A DNA stretch of 64,000 bases from Sedimentisphaerales bacterium (GCA_016936075.1 JAFGPS010000134.1:1-64000); one strand, 5' to 3'; positions 1 through 10,741 are shown, counted from the first letter of the stretch. Notes: generated by a model from the sequence alone, not told the origin. Numbers and translations are program-made.

Positions 1-3
1 GCA

Positions 4-1185
4 GTGTATCAACAGGATGATTTCTTTGTTGATATCAAGACAAGATACGAGATTGATGATATTACGGAGTTTGTTATTAATCCGAGCTACCACAGGATTC
101 ATTTGAAAGAACAATCATGGATTTCTCAATATGGAGTCAATCATCTTCCGCCATTAGGCTCACGAAGCGGACAGGACTCAATTGAAAACCACTGGCAGCT
201 AAAATCCTATATTGATCGAGAATTATCCGAGAACCTGGATACGATGCTCGGTATAGATTTACTTTTTGCAGACTTCCAGCAGGCTGACGGACTTGTTGTT
301 CAGGACGGCAACACCGTACAGATTATACCGGAGCGATACGAACTTGGGACTTGGCCGATTATGGGGGCTTTTTGGCAGGTTTCGTGGCATCCAATTGAAA
401 AGCTGGATATTACGGCAGGTTTACGGTTTGATGATTTTGATGATCAGGGTAATTCTAAATTAACATCACGGCTTGGCGCGGTTTATACCGTTAATGATAA
501 CTGGACTGTAAAAGCTTTGTATGGAGAGTCGTATTTATCACCACAGTGGGAACATACGAAGATGAATCCGAATTATTTTGCGTTTGTTTCCAATCCAAAT
601 CTCGATCCAGAAGAATTGCAAAGTACAGATTTTATTGTCCAGTATCAAAAAGAAAATATTTCCGGATGGGTGGATGTTTTTATACATGAAATCGATGGAA
701 TAATTACACCGGTTACACAAGCTGGCAAGCAAATCTATACGAACCTTGGCCGAAGTCAGTACTGGGGAACAGAGACCGGATTTAATGTTGATATAACTAA
801 AAAGTGGCGGGCTTTCGGGTCGTATAGTTTTGTGGACGATACAGGCAGAAGTGATGACCAGTTTACACAGAACGGTAAGATTAAGAATGTGCCGCAGCAT
901 GTATATCGTTATGGATTAAGGTATCAGCCATTTAAAGAAATGACAATGTCACTATGGGGACGCTCTTATTCGGAAGTTCAAACAAGTGATTCAGTAACAG
1001 GTGATACAAAAATTGCACCATGGACAAGTCTTGATTTTACGACTACATACGCGAAGAAAAATTATGAGCTGCAGTTTAAGGTTATTAATCTATTGGATGA
1101 AGAATACGAAGTCGGAGGCACAGTAACACGACCTTTGCCGCGATATGAACGCGGATTTGTATTTTCTTTATTGTACCGTTTTTAG
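4..1185 (+). CDS. TonB-dependent receptor, C-terminal part (5' truncated by window edge)
   Basis: Beta-barrel-like sequence with receptor C-terminal pattern (...INLLDEEYEVGGTVTRPLPRYERGFVFSLLYRF, terminal aromatic). Confidence 0.85.
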   Translation: MYQQDDFFVDIKTRYEIDDITEFVINPSYHRIHLKEQSWISQYGVNHLPPLGSRSGQDSIENHWQLKSYIDRELSENLDTMLGIDLLFADFQQADGLVVQDGNTVQIIPERYELGTWPIMGAFWQVSWHPIEKLDITAGLRFDDFDDQGNSKLTSRLGAVYTVNDNWTVKALYGESYLSPQWEHTKMNPNYFAFVSNPNLDPEELQSTDFIVQYQKENISGWVDVFIHEIDGIITPVTQAGKQIYTNLGRSQYWGTETGFNVDITKKWRAFGSYSFVDDTGRSDDQFTQNGKIKNVPQHVYRYGLRYQPFKEMTMSLWGRSYSEVQTSDSVTGDTKIAPWTSLDFTTTYAKKNYELQFKVINLLDEEYEVGGTVTRPLPRYERGFVFSLLYRF

Positions 1186-1290
1186 TTGAAGTAATAAAAA
1201 TATTGACGTTAGAGCGGTTATTACAGATAATACATAATATCTGAATAATCGAATTTAAGGTTGCCAGAATATTTATAACCAATAAAAACT

Positions 1291-1671
1291 ATGCCCAGAC
1301 CAGAAAAATTTAGAAGAATATGTCAAAAACCAGCAGCTAATTACTATAAGCCGCGAGGAATTCCTCTATCTGCTTTGGAACTGGTTACTCTGACTTTCGA
1401 TGAGCTTGAAGCTGTTCGATTGGCCGATATGGAAGGACTGTATCAGGAACAGGCGGCGGAGGAAATGCACGTTTCACGCCAGACTTTCGGTAGAATAATA
1501 GAATCGGCGCATAAGAAAATCGCGGATGCACTCGTAAATGGAAAAGCACTTTCCATTGAAGGCGGCAATATTAAAATTGATGATTCAAACACAGATAGAA
1601 ATTCATCTGAATTTACACGCAATTGTTTTCGAACCGGACGACATGGTCACAGAAGAGGTCAAGGCGAATAA
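1291..1671 (+). CDS. DUF134 family HTH DNA-binding protein
   Basis: MPRPEKFRRICQKP...LTFDELEAVRLADMEGLYQEQAAEEMHVSRQTFGRIIESAHKKIADAL is typical of DUF134. Confidence 0.9.
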   Translation: MPRPEKFRRICQKPAANYYKPRGIPLSALELVTLTFDELEAVRLADMEGLYQEQAAEEMHVSRQTFGRIIESAHKKIADALVNGKALSIEGGNIKIDDSNTDRNSSEFTRNCFRTGRHGHRRGQGE

Positions 1672-1677
1672 TCTACG

Positions 1678-2733
1678 TTATAATTCGAAGCCTGCGATTG
1701 CAGTTTTACAGTTTGGGCATTTAGAATCTTTTATGTTATTTGCTACAATTCGATAACCTGTACGTTCTATTAGTAATTGATTGCATTTATAGCAAAACGT
1801 GCTTTCTGATTTCGAGCCGAATACATTTCCTATATAAATATAATGCAGACCGGCGGATTTACCTATTTCGTAAGCTATCTCAAGGCTCTCAGTCGGAGTG
1901 GGCATAGAATCGAGATGTTTATACTGTGGATGAAATCTGCTAATGTGCCAGGGGATATCCGGACCAGCGTTATTAACAATAAAGTCAGCGAGCTTTTGTA
2001 ATTCTTCTTCGGAATCGTTTTCGCCGGGAATCAGCAGTGTAGTAATTTCCATCCAGATATTTGTTTCTTTGGCGATGTAGGAAATAGTATCGAGTACAGG
2101 CTGCAATCGGCTTTTGCAGAGACGATGATAAAAATCTTCGCTGAATGCTTTCAGGTCAACGTTTATTCCATCGAGCCAGTTTGACGCAAAGTCGATAGCT
2201 TCTGTGGTCATAAAACCATTACTCACAAAAACATTTGCGAGACCTTGTTCTTTTGCGAGTTGGCCGCAATCATTGCATAATTCCATGAATATAGTCGGCT
2301 CAGTATAAGTATAGGCAATACTTTTGCATCCATCGCGTTTGGCGGCGGCTATGATTGTTTCAGGACTTATTGACTGGCCTTTGATTGCTCCGTCTTCGAT
2401 AGCCGCTTGGCTTATCTGCCAGTTCTGGCAAAATTCACATTGGAAATTACAGCCCATCGTAGCGATAGAGAAACTTTGCGAGCCGGGCAGGAAATGGAAA
2501 AGCGGTTTTTTTTCGATAGGGTCAGGATTGGCTGAAATTAATTTATCGTAGTTAAGCGAATATAAAGTGCCATCGATATTTTTACGTACGCAGCACTTTC
2601 CTGTTTTGCCGTTATTAATCACACATCGCCAGTTACAGAGCCTGCATTGGACCTTTTCCTGTTCGTTTAGAGGCTCCCAAAGAACCGCTTTTTTAAGATT
2701 TTCTTTTCTTGATTCCATAAAAACCTTTGTCAT
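1678..2733 (-). CDS. amrS: AmmeMemoRadiSam system radical SAM enzyme
   Basis: CNFQCEFCQNWQIS radical SAM CxxxCxxC motif; family-like context (YTYTEPTIFMEL, DLKAFSEDFY). Confidence 0.9.
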   Translation of the reverse strand: MTKVFMESRKENLKKAVLWEPLNEQEKVQCRLCNWRCVINNGKTGKCCVRKNIDGTLYSLNYDKLISANPDPIEKKPLFHFLPGSQSFSIATMGCNFQCEFCQNWQISQAAIEDGAIKGQSISPETIIAAAKRDGCKSIAYTYTEPTIFMELCNDCGQLAKEQGLANVFVSNGFMTTEAIDFASNWLDGINVDLKAFSEDFYHRLCKSRLQPVLDTISYIAKETNIWMEITTLLIPGENDSEEELQKLADFIVNNAGPDIPWHISRFHPQYKHLDSMPTPTESLEIAYEIGKSAGLHYIYIGNVFGSKSESTFCYKCNQLLIERTGYRIVANNIKDSKCPNCKTAIAGFEL

Positions 2734-2831
2734 TGTTCTTTATTTTCAGTACTCTAATATATAGAATATTAGAAATTTGTGCAATTGTAACATAATTAAT
2801 ATTGCTTAAAAATAATCAGGGAGGAATACTT

Positions 2832-3791
2832 ATGAAAGCGATTGTATATAAAGAATATGGACCACCGGAAGTGCTTCATATAGAGGAAGTTGAAAAGCCT
2901 GTACCGAAAGATAATGAAATACTTATAAAAGTTCATGCTGCGGCAGTAACATCAGGTGACGTAAGGCTTAGAAAAGCAGACCCGTTTATAGCCAGATTTT
3001 TCAATGGTTTGACAAAGCCGAAAAATACTATACTTGGAGTAAATTTTGCAGGGAAAATTGAAGAAACTGGTAACAACGTCACTCAGTTCAAGGAGGGTGA
3101 TGAGGTTTTTGGTTCTACTGTTTCTGGATTTGGCGCTTACGCGGAATATGTTTGCATATCAGAAGATGGAGTATTAGCAAAGAAAACTGCTAATATAACT
3201 TTTCAGGAAGCCGCTGCCGTACCTTTCGGAGCGTTGACATCATTACATTTTCTTAGGAAGGCAAATATACGGCAAGGGCAAAAAGTTCTTATATACGGCG
3301 CTTCCGGAAGTTTAGGAACAGCCGCGATACAACTTGCCAAATATTTCGGAGCAGAGGTTACAGGATTGTGCAGTACGGCTAATTTGGAATTAGTAAAATC
3401 TCTCGGAGCTGATAAAGTCATTGATTATACGAAAGAAGATTTTACGAAGAGTAACCAGGCATGGGATATTATCTTTGATACAGTTGGTAAGAGTCCTTTT
3501 TTTGCCTGTGTTAAAAAACTGAACGAAAAAGGAATTTATCTCAGGTCTGTTCATATTAATATGTCATCTCTCGTTCGTGGATTATGGACAAATTTGACAA
3601 GCAATAAAAAAGTAATTGGCGGAATGGCCGGCGAGAGTAAAGAAGATTTGCTTTTTATAAATGAACTTATTGAGAGCGAAAAGTATAAGCCGGTTATTGA
3701 TAAAAGTTATTCTTTTGAGCAAATTGCCCAAGCTCATGAATATGTCGATAAAGGTCACAAAAAAGGAAACGTGGTTATTACGATAGAATAA
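2832..3791 (+). CDS. NAD(P)-dependent alcohol dehydrogenase / quinone oxidoreductase (MDR family)
   Basis: MKAIVYKEYGPPEVLHIEEVEKP...; start chosen at 2832 after AGGGAGG; ORF track start 2802. Confidence 0.85.
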   Translation: MKAIVYKEYGPPEVLHIEEVEKPVPKDNEILIKVHAAAVTSGDVRLRKADPFIARFFNGLTKPKNTILGVNFAGKIEETGNNVTQFKEGDEVFGSTVSGFGAYAEYVCISEDGVLAKKTANITFQEAAAVPFGALTSLHFLRKANIRQGQKVLIYGASGSLGTAAIQLAKYFGAEVTGLCSTANLELVKSLGADKVIDYTKEDFTKSNQAWDIIFDTVGKSPFFACVKKLNEKGIYLRSVHINMSSLVRGLWTNLTSNKKVIGGMAGESKEDLLFINELIESEKYKPVIDKSYSFEQIAQAHEYVDKGHKKGNVVITIE

Positions 3792-3825
3792 TACACACTA
3801 ACCAAACGAAGCTATTTTAGGAGTA

Positions 3826-4686
3826 ATGATGCATAAAGAAAAACCGAGCAGAACAGCTTGTAAGGTTGCTTTGAATATTATTACTCTCGGTGTAAAAGAT
3901 GGAATGGAAAAAATCCTTCCTCCAGGTATTGTGGAAGCTACGGAAAAACTGCTCCTTGCTTCAGAGGCAACTCGACCCGGATTTGTGAAATGGGCCAATT
4001 CTCAAAGAGCAGTTTCAATATATGAGAAATTTGACTGGATGATGCCGGGACAGTTTGAAGCCTTCGCTTATAGAAAAGCTTTCTGTGAAAAACAGGTCAT
4101 TGATGCAATTAATGAAGGTGCAACCCAAGTTCTCGTTCTCGGGGCTGGTTACGATACTATGGGCTGGAGGCTGGCGCCGAAGTATCCTGAAGTTAAGTTT
4201 TTTGAAATTGACCATCCGGCTACTGCTACTCTCAAAGCTAAAGGAATTAAAATGATGGGAGAACGAAAAAATCTGCACTTAATTGCGGAGGACCTTGGCA
4301 AAAGTAAATTGGAAGATGTACTCAATGCATCTGAATTCTGGAATACTAATGCAAAATCATTAATAATTGCAGAGGGACTTTTGGAATATCTTACCCCTGA
4401 AGCAGTCAGGGATTTATTCAATCAATGTAATTTAGTTACCGATTCCGGCAGCCGGATTGCTTTTACTTTTATCCCTACTGGTTCAGATGGCAAACCTGAT
4501 GCCGGTCCCAAAACCAAATTAGTATTATGGATTCTAAAGATGGGAGGCGAGCCCTGGCTCTGGAGTATCTCGCCTGAAGATATTGGAAGTTTCCTTGAAG
4601 ATTTGGGATGGGAATACAAATCTGATTTACTTGAATCGAAAGAAAGACACGGAGTGGAATTCTACGGTGTAGCTGAAAAAGAGTGA
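3826..4686 (+). CDS. Class I SAM-dependent methyltransferase, leucine carboxyl methyltransferase-like
   Basis: VLVLGAGYDTMGWRLA...FFEIDHPAT pattern of LCMT/TIGR00027-like methyltransferases. Confidence 0.8.
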   Translation: MMHKEKPSRTACKVALNIITLGVKDGMEKILPPGIVEATEKLLLASEATRPGFVKWANSQRAVSIYEKFDWMMPGQFEAFAYRKAFCEKQVIDAINEGATQVLVLGAGYDTMGWRLAPKYPEVKFFEIDHPATATLKAKGIKMMGERKNLHLIAEDLGKSKLEDVLNASEFWNTNAKSLIIAEGLLEYLTPEAVRDLFNQCNLVTDSGSRIAFTFIPTGSDGKPDAGPKTKLVLWILKMGGEPWLWSISPEDIGSFLEDLGWEYKSDLLESKERHGVEFYGVAEKE

Positions 4687-4825
4687 TATAAGGATAACCA
4701 TAAGCTATTTTATAGTAATTCTAGTCTTTTAATAAATTTAGTCGCGAGAAATATTGACATCTCCTTAAATGTTATATATTATACAAAATAGATATTATCT
4801 GTTATGAATATCGTTTGAGAGAACT

Positions 4826-7066
4826 GTGAGGAGAATAATCATGCTTAAATGGAAATGCTTGTTTATCGCTTTTGTATTGTGCTTTATTTCTCAATTCATA
4901 TATGCTCAACAATTCGAAATGATACACGACGGCGTTACCCGAACATATGTAGTTTACGAACCAAATAACCTGGAAGCGAATCCGAATGGTTATCCTCTTA
5001 TTGTTGCTTTGCATGGTGCAGGTTCTGACGGTATTACAATGATTGGTACAGCATTTTTGGGTCAAAAAGCAACAAAAGAAAAGTTCATTGTCGCATCTCC
5101 CGATTCGTTGCGCTATCCAATGGCTTGGTGGAACGCCGGTGATGGTTATGAAGAAATCACTGGTGGTACTGATGACCTTGGTTTTATATCCGCCCTAATA
5201 GATAAGATGATTGCAGAATATAATATTGATCCAACAAGAGTATATATTATGGCCCATTCGAATGGTTCAATGATGGCATATCGTGTCGTTGCGGAATTAT
5301 CTCATAAAATTGCTGCAATGGCAGTAAATTCAGGCCAAATGGTATATGACTTCGAAAAATGCAATCCCGAATACTCTGTCCCAATTATGCACTTTCATGG
5401 CCTCGAAGATCCGATATGTCCCTTTGAAGGCGGGGAAAACGAGCAGATAATTCTACCTCCAGTAGAAGATGTGATAGAATTTTGGAGTCAGTTGAATGAT
5501 TGTTATTCAAATCCTTATACAATATTGGATTCAAATGGTATTCTTGGAAGAAAATGGGATAGCTTTGACGGAAACGGAGATGTAATATTTTATACAATCG
5601 AAGGATGGGGACATCCATGGCCCCGCAAAGATGAGCCTGGAATAGATACGACTGATGTCATGTGGGATTTCTTGAAACAGTATCGAAGAGTTATCGAGAT
5701 AGATTCTAACGATTGGTATGTTGACCCGAATGGGAGTAATACAGGTGATGGTTCGCAGGAAAATCCGTGGGATTTGATAACCGCGTTTTCACATGGAAGT
5801 ATCAGTCCCGGTGACACAGTATGGCTGAATGGCGGCTTATATACCGGGCCTTTTACGAAAGACTCGAATTTAGCTGGAACTGAATATGCTCCAATCAAAT
5901 ACAGAGCTATGCCCGGCCAGCGAGTTATACTTACAACATATGATCCAAATAATCCTGCTTTGATGAATAAAGCGGATTATATCTGGTTCTGGGGGATAGA
6001 AATATCAGGTGAAAATCTTGAGCATACAGATATATATGATGTGTCAGGTATTAAGCAGGAATCTGTCACTGGCGCAAAGTATATAAATATGATAGTTCAT
6101 GACTGGTCAAATGGTTCTGGATTTGATACGGGTTTCAATGGTACTGAACTGTCTGGCTGCATATCTTATAGAAACTATAAAGGTTTTTATGGTCTAAATG
6201 ACGTAAACGATTCTTCAGAAAACTTTCCATGGTTAAGGTACTATGATTGTATCGCTTTTGATAATAATAGAAATGACTTTATACATATTGGTGAATCTCA
6301 TCAGTTGTCTAATATTCTACATCGAGGATGTGTTGCTTATGGTAATACCATTTTACCAGAGTTCTTGCTGGGGAGTAACCAGTTTGATGATAATTTAGTA
6401 ATGCAGGAATGTTTCTCTTATTCACCGCCTGATTCTTCTACTAACACATCGGTTTGGTGGACCGCTCGGTCGCCAATGGACGGCGTGGTCACGATTGAAA
6501 ATAACACATTTGTTGGAGGGGGCCATGGTACAACTATTGACGGCTGGGAACAAATTACTTTTACAGGCAATTTATGCTATACGGCAGATGGATATTTGCT
6601 TGATATTGGAATAACTGGAGATGTGAGTAACTGCACGATTAACGAGAACATATATTTTCAGGGCTCGGATAAATTCTGTTACAACGAAGGTGTGCATTAT
6701 AATACACTTGAATCATGGCAGGCCGCTACTGGTTGGGACGCAAATAGTATTCAGATTTCAGGTAGGCCGGATGCGCCGTGGATTAATTTGAGAGTCAATA
6801 AATATGAGCCGGGCCGGGCTCACTTGATAGTCTATGACTGGCCGAAATTTGAAACTATTATAGTTGATATGAATGATTTATGGCCCCAAGATGGGACTCT
6901 TGAAGAAGGTCAGGAATATCGATACAGAATTGTCAATGTTGAAGATATCTGGGGCGAACCTGTCGTAGAGGAATTTTTGACCGATGGTTCTATTGTTGTG
7001 CCCATGCAAGGAATATACTCACCTGAGTGTGTCTGCTATATAGTAACACGCGAAATTATCGATTAA
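4826..7066 (+). CDS. Secreted two-domain protein: PHB-depolymerase/feruloyl-esterase-like domain plus right-handed beta-helix domain
   Basis: Signal peptide; GYPLIVALHGAGSDG and MAHSNGSMMAYRVV (GxSxG-like); second half WYVDPNGSNTGDGSQENPW...SPGDTVWLNGGLY typical of beta-helix proteins. Confidence 0.8.
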   Translation: MRRIIMLKWKCLFIAFVLCFISQFIYAQQFEMIHDGVTRTYVVYEPNNLEANPNGYPLIVALHGAGSDGITMIGTAFLGQKATKEKFIVASPDSLRYPMAWWNAGDGYEEITGGTDDLGFISALIDKMIAEYNIDPTRVYIMAHSNGSMMAYRVVAELSHKIAAMAVNSGQMVYDFEKCNPEYSVPIMHFHGLEDPICPFEGGENEQIILPPVEDVIEFWSQLNDCYSNPYTILDSNGILGRKWDSFDGNGDVIFYTIEGWGHPWPRKDEPGIDTTDVMWDFLKQYRRVIEIDSNDWYVDPNGSNTGDGSQENPWDLITAFSHGSISPGDTVWLNGGLYTGPFTKDSNLAGTEYAPIKYRAMPGQRVILTTYDPNNPALMNKADYIWFWGIEISGENLEHTDIYDVSGIKQESVTGAKYINMIVHDWSNGSGFDTGFNGTELSGCISYRNYKGFYGLNDVNDSSENFPWLRYYDCIAFDNNRNDFIHIGESHQLSNILHRGCVAYGNTILPEFLLGSNQFDDNLVMQECFSYSPPDSSTNTSVWWTARSPMDGVVTIENNTFVGGGHGTTIDGWEQITFTGNLCYTADGYLLDIGITGDVSNCTINENIYFQGSDKFCYNEGVHYNTLESWQAATGWDANSIQISGRPDAPWINLRVNKYEPGRAHLIVYDWPKFETIIVDMNDLWPQDGTLEEGQEYRYRIVNVEDIWGEPVVEEFLTDGSIVVPMQGIYSPECVCYIVTREIID

Positions 7067-7292
7067 TAACAAATTACATCTTTCAAATATAATTTCCAGA
7101 AACTACATAAAAAATAATGAAATTATTTAGTGATATATACATTTTTTAAATTTTCGCTATTTAAGTCACACTTAAAATATAACTGTAGAAAAACACTATA
7201 GTTAGACACTTTTTTTAAATATCCAATATCTGATTTCTGGTTTCATAAAATCTAAATTATAACCTTTTTTTAATCATCTACTGGTTTTACCG

Positions 7293-7326
7293 TTGACAAA
7301 CTACGGGTTATGCCGTAGTTTATATT
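7293..7326 (+). promoter_or_regulatory. Candidate promoter/operator for the blaI-like gene (dyad AAACTACGG-N6-CCGTAGTTT beside TTGACA)
   Basis: Perfect 9-bp inverted repeat 7298-7306 / 7313-7321 overlapping TTGACA at 7293-7298, about 50 bp upstream of the ORF. Confidence 0.55.
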
Positions 7327-7373
7327 TTAGTTTGGAAAAATAAATTTTTGCGAATATTAATGGAGATATTATA

Positions 7374-7769
7374 ATGGCAAGACCACGTCATAAAAATCCA
7401 ACACCATCTGAACTGGAAATCCTGCAGATTATATGGGAAAATGGACCGTGTACCGTAAGAGATGTTATGAATATCCTCAAATCCACAAAGTCGCGTGCTT
7501 ATACTTCAGTCATGAGTCTTATGAATGTTATGGCTGAAAAAGGCATGCTAAAAGCAAAGCCAGAAGGTAGAGCTTTTATATATTCTGCAAGTATTTCCCA
7601 GGATAAAACTCAATCCCAAATGTTAAAAGATATTTTAAATAGAGTATTCGATGGTTCAGCAAGTTCACTTGTCAGCCATTTACTAAATCAGGCCGAACCG
7701 GATGGCCAGGAACTAAAAGAAATACATAAAACTATTACTGAGTTTGCTCGAAAGAAAGGGGAGAAATAA
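7374..7769 (+). CDS. BlaI/MecI/CopY family transcriptional repressor
   Basis: PTPSELEILQIIWENGPCTVRDV...YTSVMSLMNVMAEKGML winged helix. Confidence 0.92.
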   Translation: MARPRHKNPTPSELEILQIIWENGPCTVRDVMNILKSTKSRAYTSVMSLMNVMAEKGMLKAKPEGRAFIYSASISQDKTQSQMLKDILNRVFDGSASSLVSHLLNQAEPDGQELKEIHKTITEFARKKGEK

Positions 7770-10741
7770 TGTCAATGATCGAATTCTTTTCACAGCCAGT
7801 TTGGTCACGGCTCGGTTTGTCATTAGTGCACTTTTTATGGCAAGGACTACTATTAGTTATTTTAGCTGGTCTTTATATTAAAGTATTTAAGGTAAAGCGT
7901 GGTAATTCCCGTTATCTAATATATCTTGTGGGATTTTTGCTAATGATAGCTTGTCCAGTAATTACTTATATGACAATAGATATCCCAGAACAAAACATTA
8001 TAGCATCGCAGGTTCAGCAAGAAAACACGAACGGTGCTATTATAATTCCAGTAAATACTCCTTCATCTACAACAGGTAATTTAATAAGAACTGAAACTGC
8101 AAATTCCCCTGTTACAGAGCTGCCATCAAAACAAATTCCAATTTCCTTTTCTCAAATACTATCCAATTATCTACCATGGTTATTAATATCCTGGATTATC
8201 GGTGTTCTGCTTCTCGGTATAAGATTAGTCATGGGATTTATAGGCATACATCGCTGGTCCCGTAATTTGCAGCCAATACCTGAAAATTTAATTAATCGTG
8301 TTAAGATATTAAGTGAACGATTGAACTTACAAGGATTTTCAAGGATATTTATTTCACCATTCGCTTCACAGGCTATGGCTATCGGTTATTTACGGCCTAA
8401 AGTTTTATTACCTGTCTCAATGATAACACAGATGCAACCGGAAATGCTCGAAGCCGTAATAGCACATGAACTGGCACATATTCGCAGATTCGATTTATGG
8501 ATAAATCTAATTCAGCGAATAGCAGAAATTTTACTTTTTTATCATCCGGCTATATGGTGGTTATCGAACAAGCTTCGTGATGAACGTGAGTTATGTTGCG
8601 ACGAACTTGCGGCCAATACAATAAATAATCGCCTGGTATATGCGAGCGCTTTGGAGCTTGCAGGAAAAACACAATTACTAACAAAGCAACCAATCCTTGC
8701 TGCTGGATTAGGCAAAGATGATAAGCCGACATTGAATCGCGTTCGTCATATTCTTAATATAGCTCCAGCGCAAAACAATAGCCGCTTTTGGCTTGCCGGA
8801 GTTGTTGCGGTTTTACTTTTAATAGGAATATCAATATCAACTGCATTGTCATTAAATTCTGCAAGAAGTAATAATACCGCTATCGAAAGCGAAACACCTG
8901 CGCAAGCACTAACGCGCAGCCAATCTGCCAAAAGACTTCGAAGGCTCGGAGAAATCCTGATGAAATATGTCAACGATTATGAAGGGACAACGACTTTTGA
9001 TAATCCGGATTTGAGTCCATATATGAATGAAGAAGATATTGAGCTTCTTGCTGATTTCGTTACTGCTAATATTGAATTTATACCAGGTATCGAAGGTATG
9101 CAAATTGAACACAATCCTGAAAAGATTCCGATTGGTTATGATAAAACTATCTTGCAGCAAAGAAAAAGTACTAACGTTTTATTTGCAGATGGTTTCGTTG
9201 ATTTTCTAAACTCTGAAGAACTTGAAAAACTCGGAATTACTGCTCAAACAAGCTATTTCGAGATTGAAGATGTTAATTTCGAACCGATACATCAGGGTAA
9301 AAATATTGTTCATATAACTGTTAAAAATACATCGGATGTTGACAGGACTTATCGAGTAAATATTTATACACGCTCGCCGGAATTGGGTGAAGACGGCATC
9401 GGTTGGGGCACATCATTTTTCGCAACGATAAAAGCAAACCAGAGACAATCGGTAAGATTCTCTTACAAAATCCAAGGCCCTATTACTGGCTCGACATATG
9501 TTCGTTTGGATCATTACGATATGGGACTGGCTTCTGATTTCGATGAGAATGAATTAGATAGAGATATAGAGTGGTTCAAAAGAGTAACATATCCGAGTTC
9601 CGAACTAAAGAAAGATACTTTACAAAAAGCCGTTCAACTAAGTGATACTGATGAGAAAACAAAAGCTGTTGTTTCGAAATTCCAACAAATACAAGAGCAG
9701 ATAAAAAATAAAGAGTACGAAAAAGTCTGGGAATCATTTACACAAGATTACAAGGACGCAGAATACCAAATACGTACAAAGGCATTTGAAAAATTCAAAA
9801 AAGCGATGGAACCTGAGCATCCTCTTGATTCAGCTTTCGTATGGGAAAAGGAAGATTTTCTTAAATTAAAGCCAAAGAATGTATTCGAACAGAATGACAT
9901 AGTGAGCGTGGAAGCTTTTTGTGATGATTTTATCTGGACTATCGATTTTAAATTAGAAGATAACCAATGGAAAATTGACTGGATAGGCGGATACATCCCC
10001 AGAGTTATCTCATTGCAAAACTGGCAGGAAGTTCTTATACCCAAATTAAATCTTCATGAGACTGACCATTTCGATATTCACTATTTTGAAAATTCAACTG
10101 CAGAAAAAGAAATCGAACAAATAGCAGAGATAAAAGAAAAAGGCTATAACGAAATATGTAAATTTCTTAATGTCACTTCTGAGCTCAGGATTCGCTTGAT
10201 TTTATTCGAAGATCAACAAAAGAAAATGCTTGAAACAGGGCATCAGGGTGACGGCTGGGCTTTTAATAATACTATTGTTGAAATATATAACGAGAAAACC
10301 AAACTCGATCCTTATCACGAAACGACACATATTCTTATGAGGCCTTTTGGAAATCCTCCTGCTTTATTTAACGAAGGATTTGCTGTTTATATGTCTGAAA
10401 GACTCGGCGATGATTCTTTGAAAAACTTAGGCGGCGGGAATTTGAAAATTTATGAGCGAGTTGCAGAGCTAAAGGCTAAAAATGAACTTTGGGATTTGAA
10501 AGAATTGATAGGTTTTAATGAAATTGGCTCTTTGGAAAGCAGATCCCAAGTAGCATATCCACAAGCTGCTTCTTTTGTAAAGTTCCTGATTGATGCTTAT
10601 GGCAAAGATAAATTTCTCGAAACGTATAAAACTCTGGTAAATGGACAAAGCAGCGAAAAAAGCATTCAGAGACTGGAGGGAATTTATAAAGAATCATTCC
10701 GTGATCTTGAAAAAGAATGGATTAAAACAATTGAAAAATAG
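7769..10741 (+). CDS. BlaR1-like M56 family metallopeptidase with extra C-terminal gluzincin (peptidase MA-like) domain
   Basis: N-terminal TM region, M56 motif HELAHIRRFDLW; C-terminal second HExxH (YHETTHILMRPFGNPPALFNEGFAVYMSE). ATG overlaps stop of upstream gene. Confidence 0.88.
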   Translation: MSMIEFFSQPVWSRLGLSLVHFLWQGLLLVILAGLYIKVFKVKRGNSRYLIYLVGFLLMIACPVITYMTIDIPEQNIIASQVQQENTNGAIIIPVNTPSSTTGNLIRTETANSPVTELPSKQIPISFSQILSNYLPWLLISWIIGVLLLGIRLVMGFIGIHRWSRNLQPIPENLINRVKILSERLNLQGFSRIFISPFASQAMAIGYLRPKVLLPVSMITQMQPEMLEAVIAHELAHIRRFDLWINLIQRIAEILLFYHPAIWWLSNKLRDERELCCDELAANTINNRLVYASALELAGKTQLLTKQPILAAGLGKDDKPTLNRVRHILNIAPAQNNSRFWLAGVVAVLLLIGISISTALSLNSARSNNTAIESETPAQALTRSQSAKRLRRLGEILMKYVNDYEGTTTFDNPDLSPYMNEEDIELLADFVTANIEFIPGIEGMQIEHNPEKIPIGYDKTILQQRKSTNVLFADGFVDFLNSEELEKLGITAQTSYFEIEDVNFEPIHQGKNIVHITVKNTSDVDRTYRVNIYTRSPELGEDGIGWGTSFFATIKANQRQSVRFSYKIQGPITGSTYVRLDHYDMGLASDFDENELDRDIEWFKRVTYPSSELKKDTLQKAVQLSDTDEKTKAVVSKFQQIQEQIKNKEYEKVWESFTQDYKDAEYQIRTKAFEKFKKAMEPEHPLDSAFVWEKEDFLKLKPKNVFEQNDIVSVEAFCDDFIWTIDFKLEDNQWKIDWIGGYIPRVISLQNWQEVLIPKLNLHETDHFDIHYFENSTAEKEIEQIAEIKEKGYNEICKFLNVTSELRIRLILFEDQQKKMLETGHQGDGWAFNNTIVEIYNEKTKLDPYHETTHILMRPFGNPPALFNEGFAVYMSERLGDDSLKNLGGGNLKIYERVAELKAKNELWDLKELIGFNEIGSLESRSQVAYPQAASFVKFLIDAYGKDKFLETYKTLVNGQSSEKSIQRLEGIYKESFRDLEKEWIKTIEK

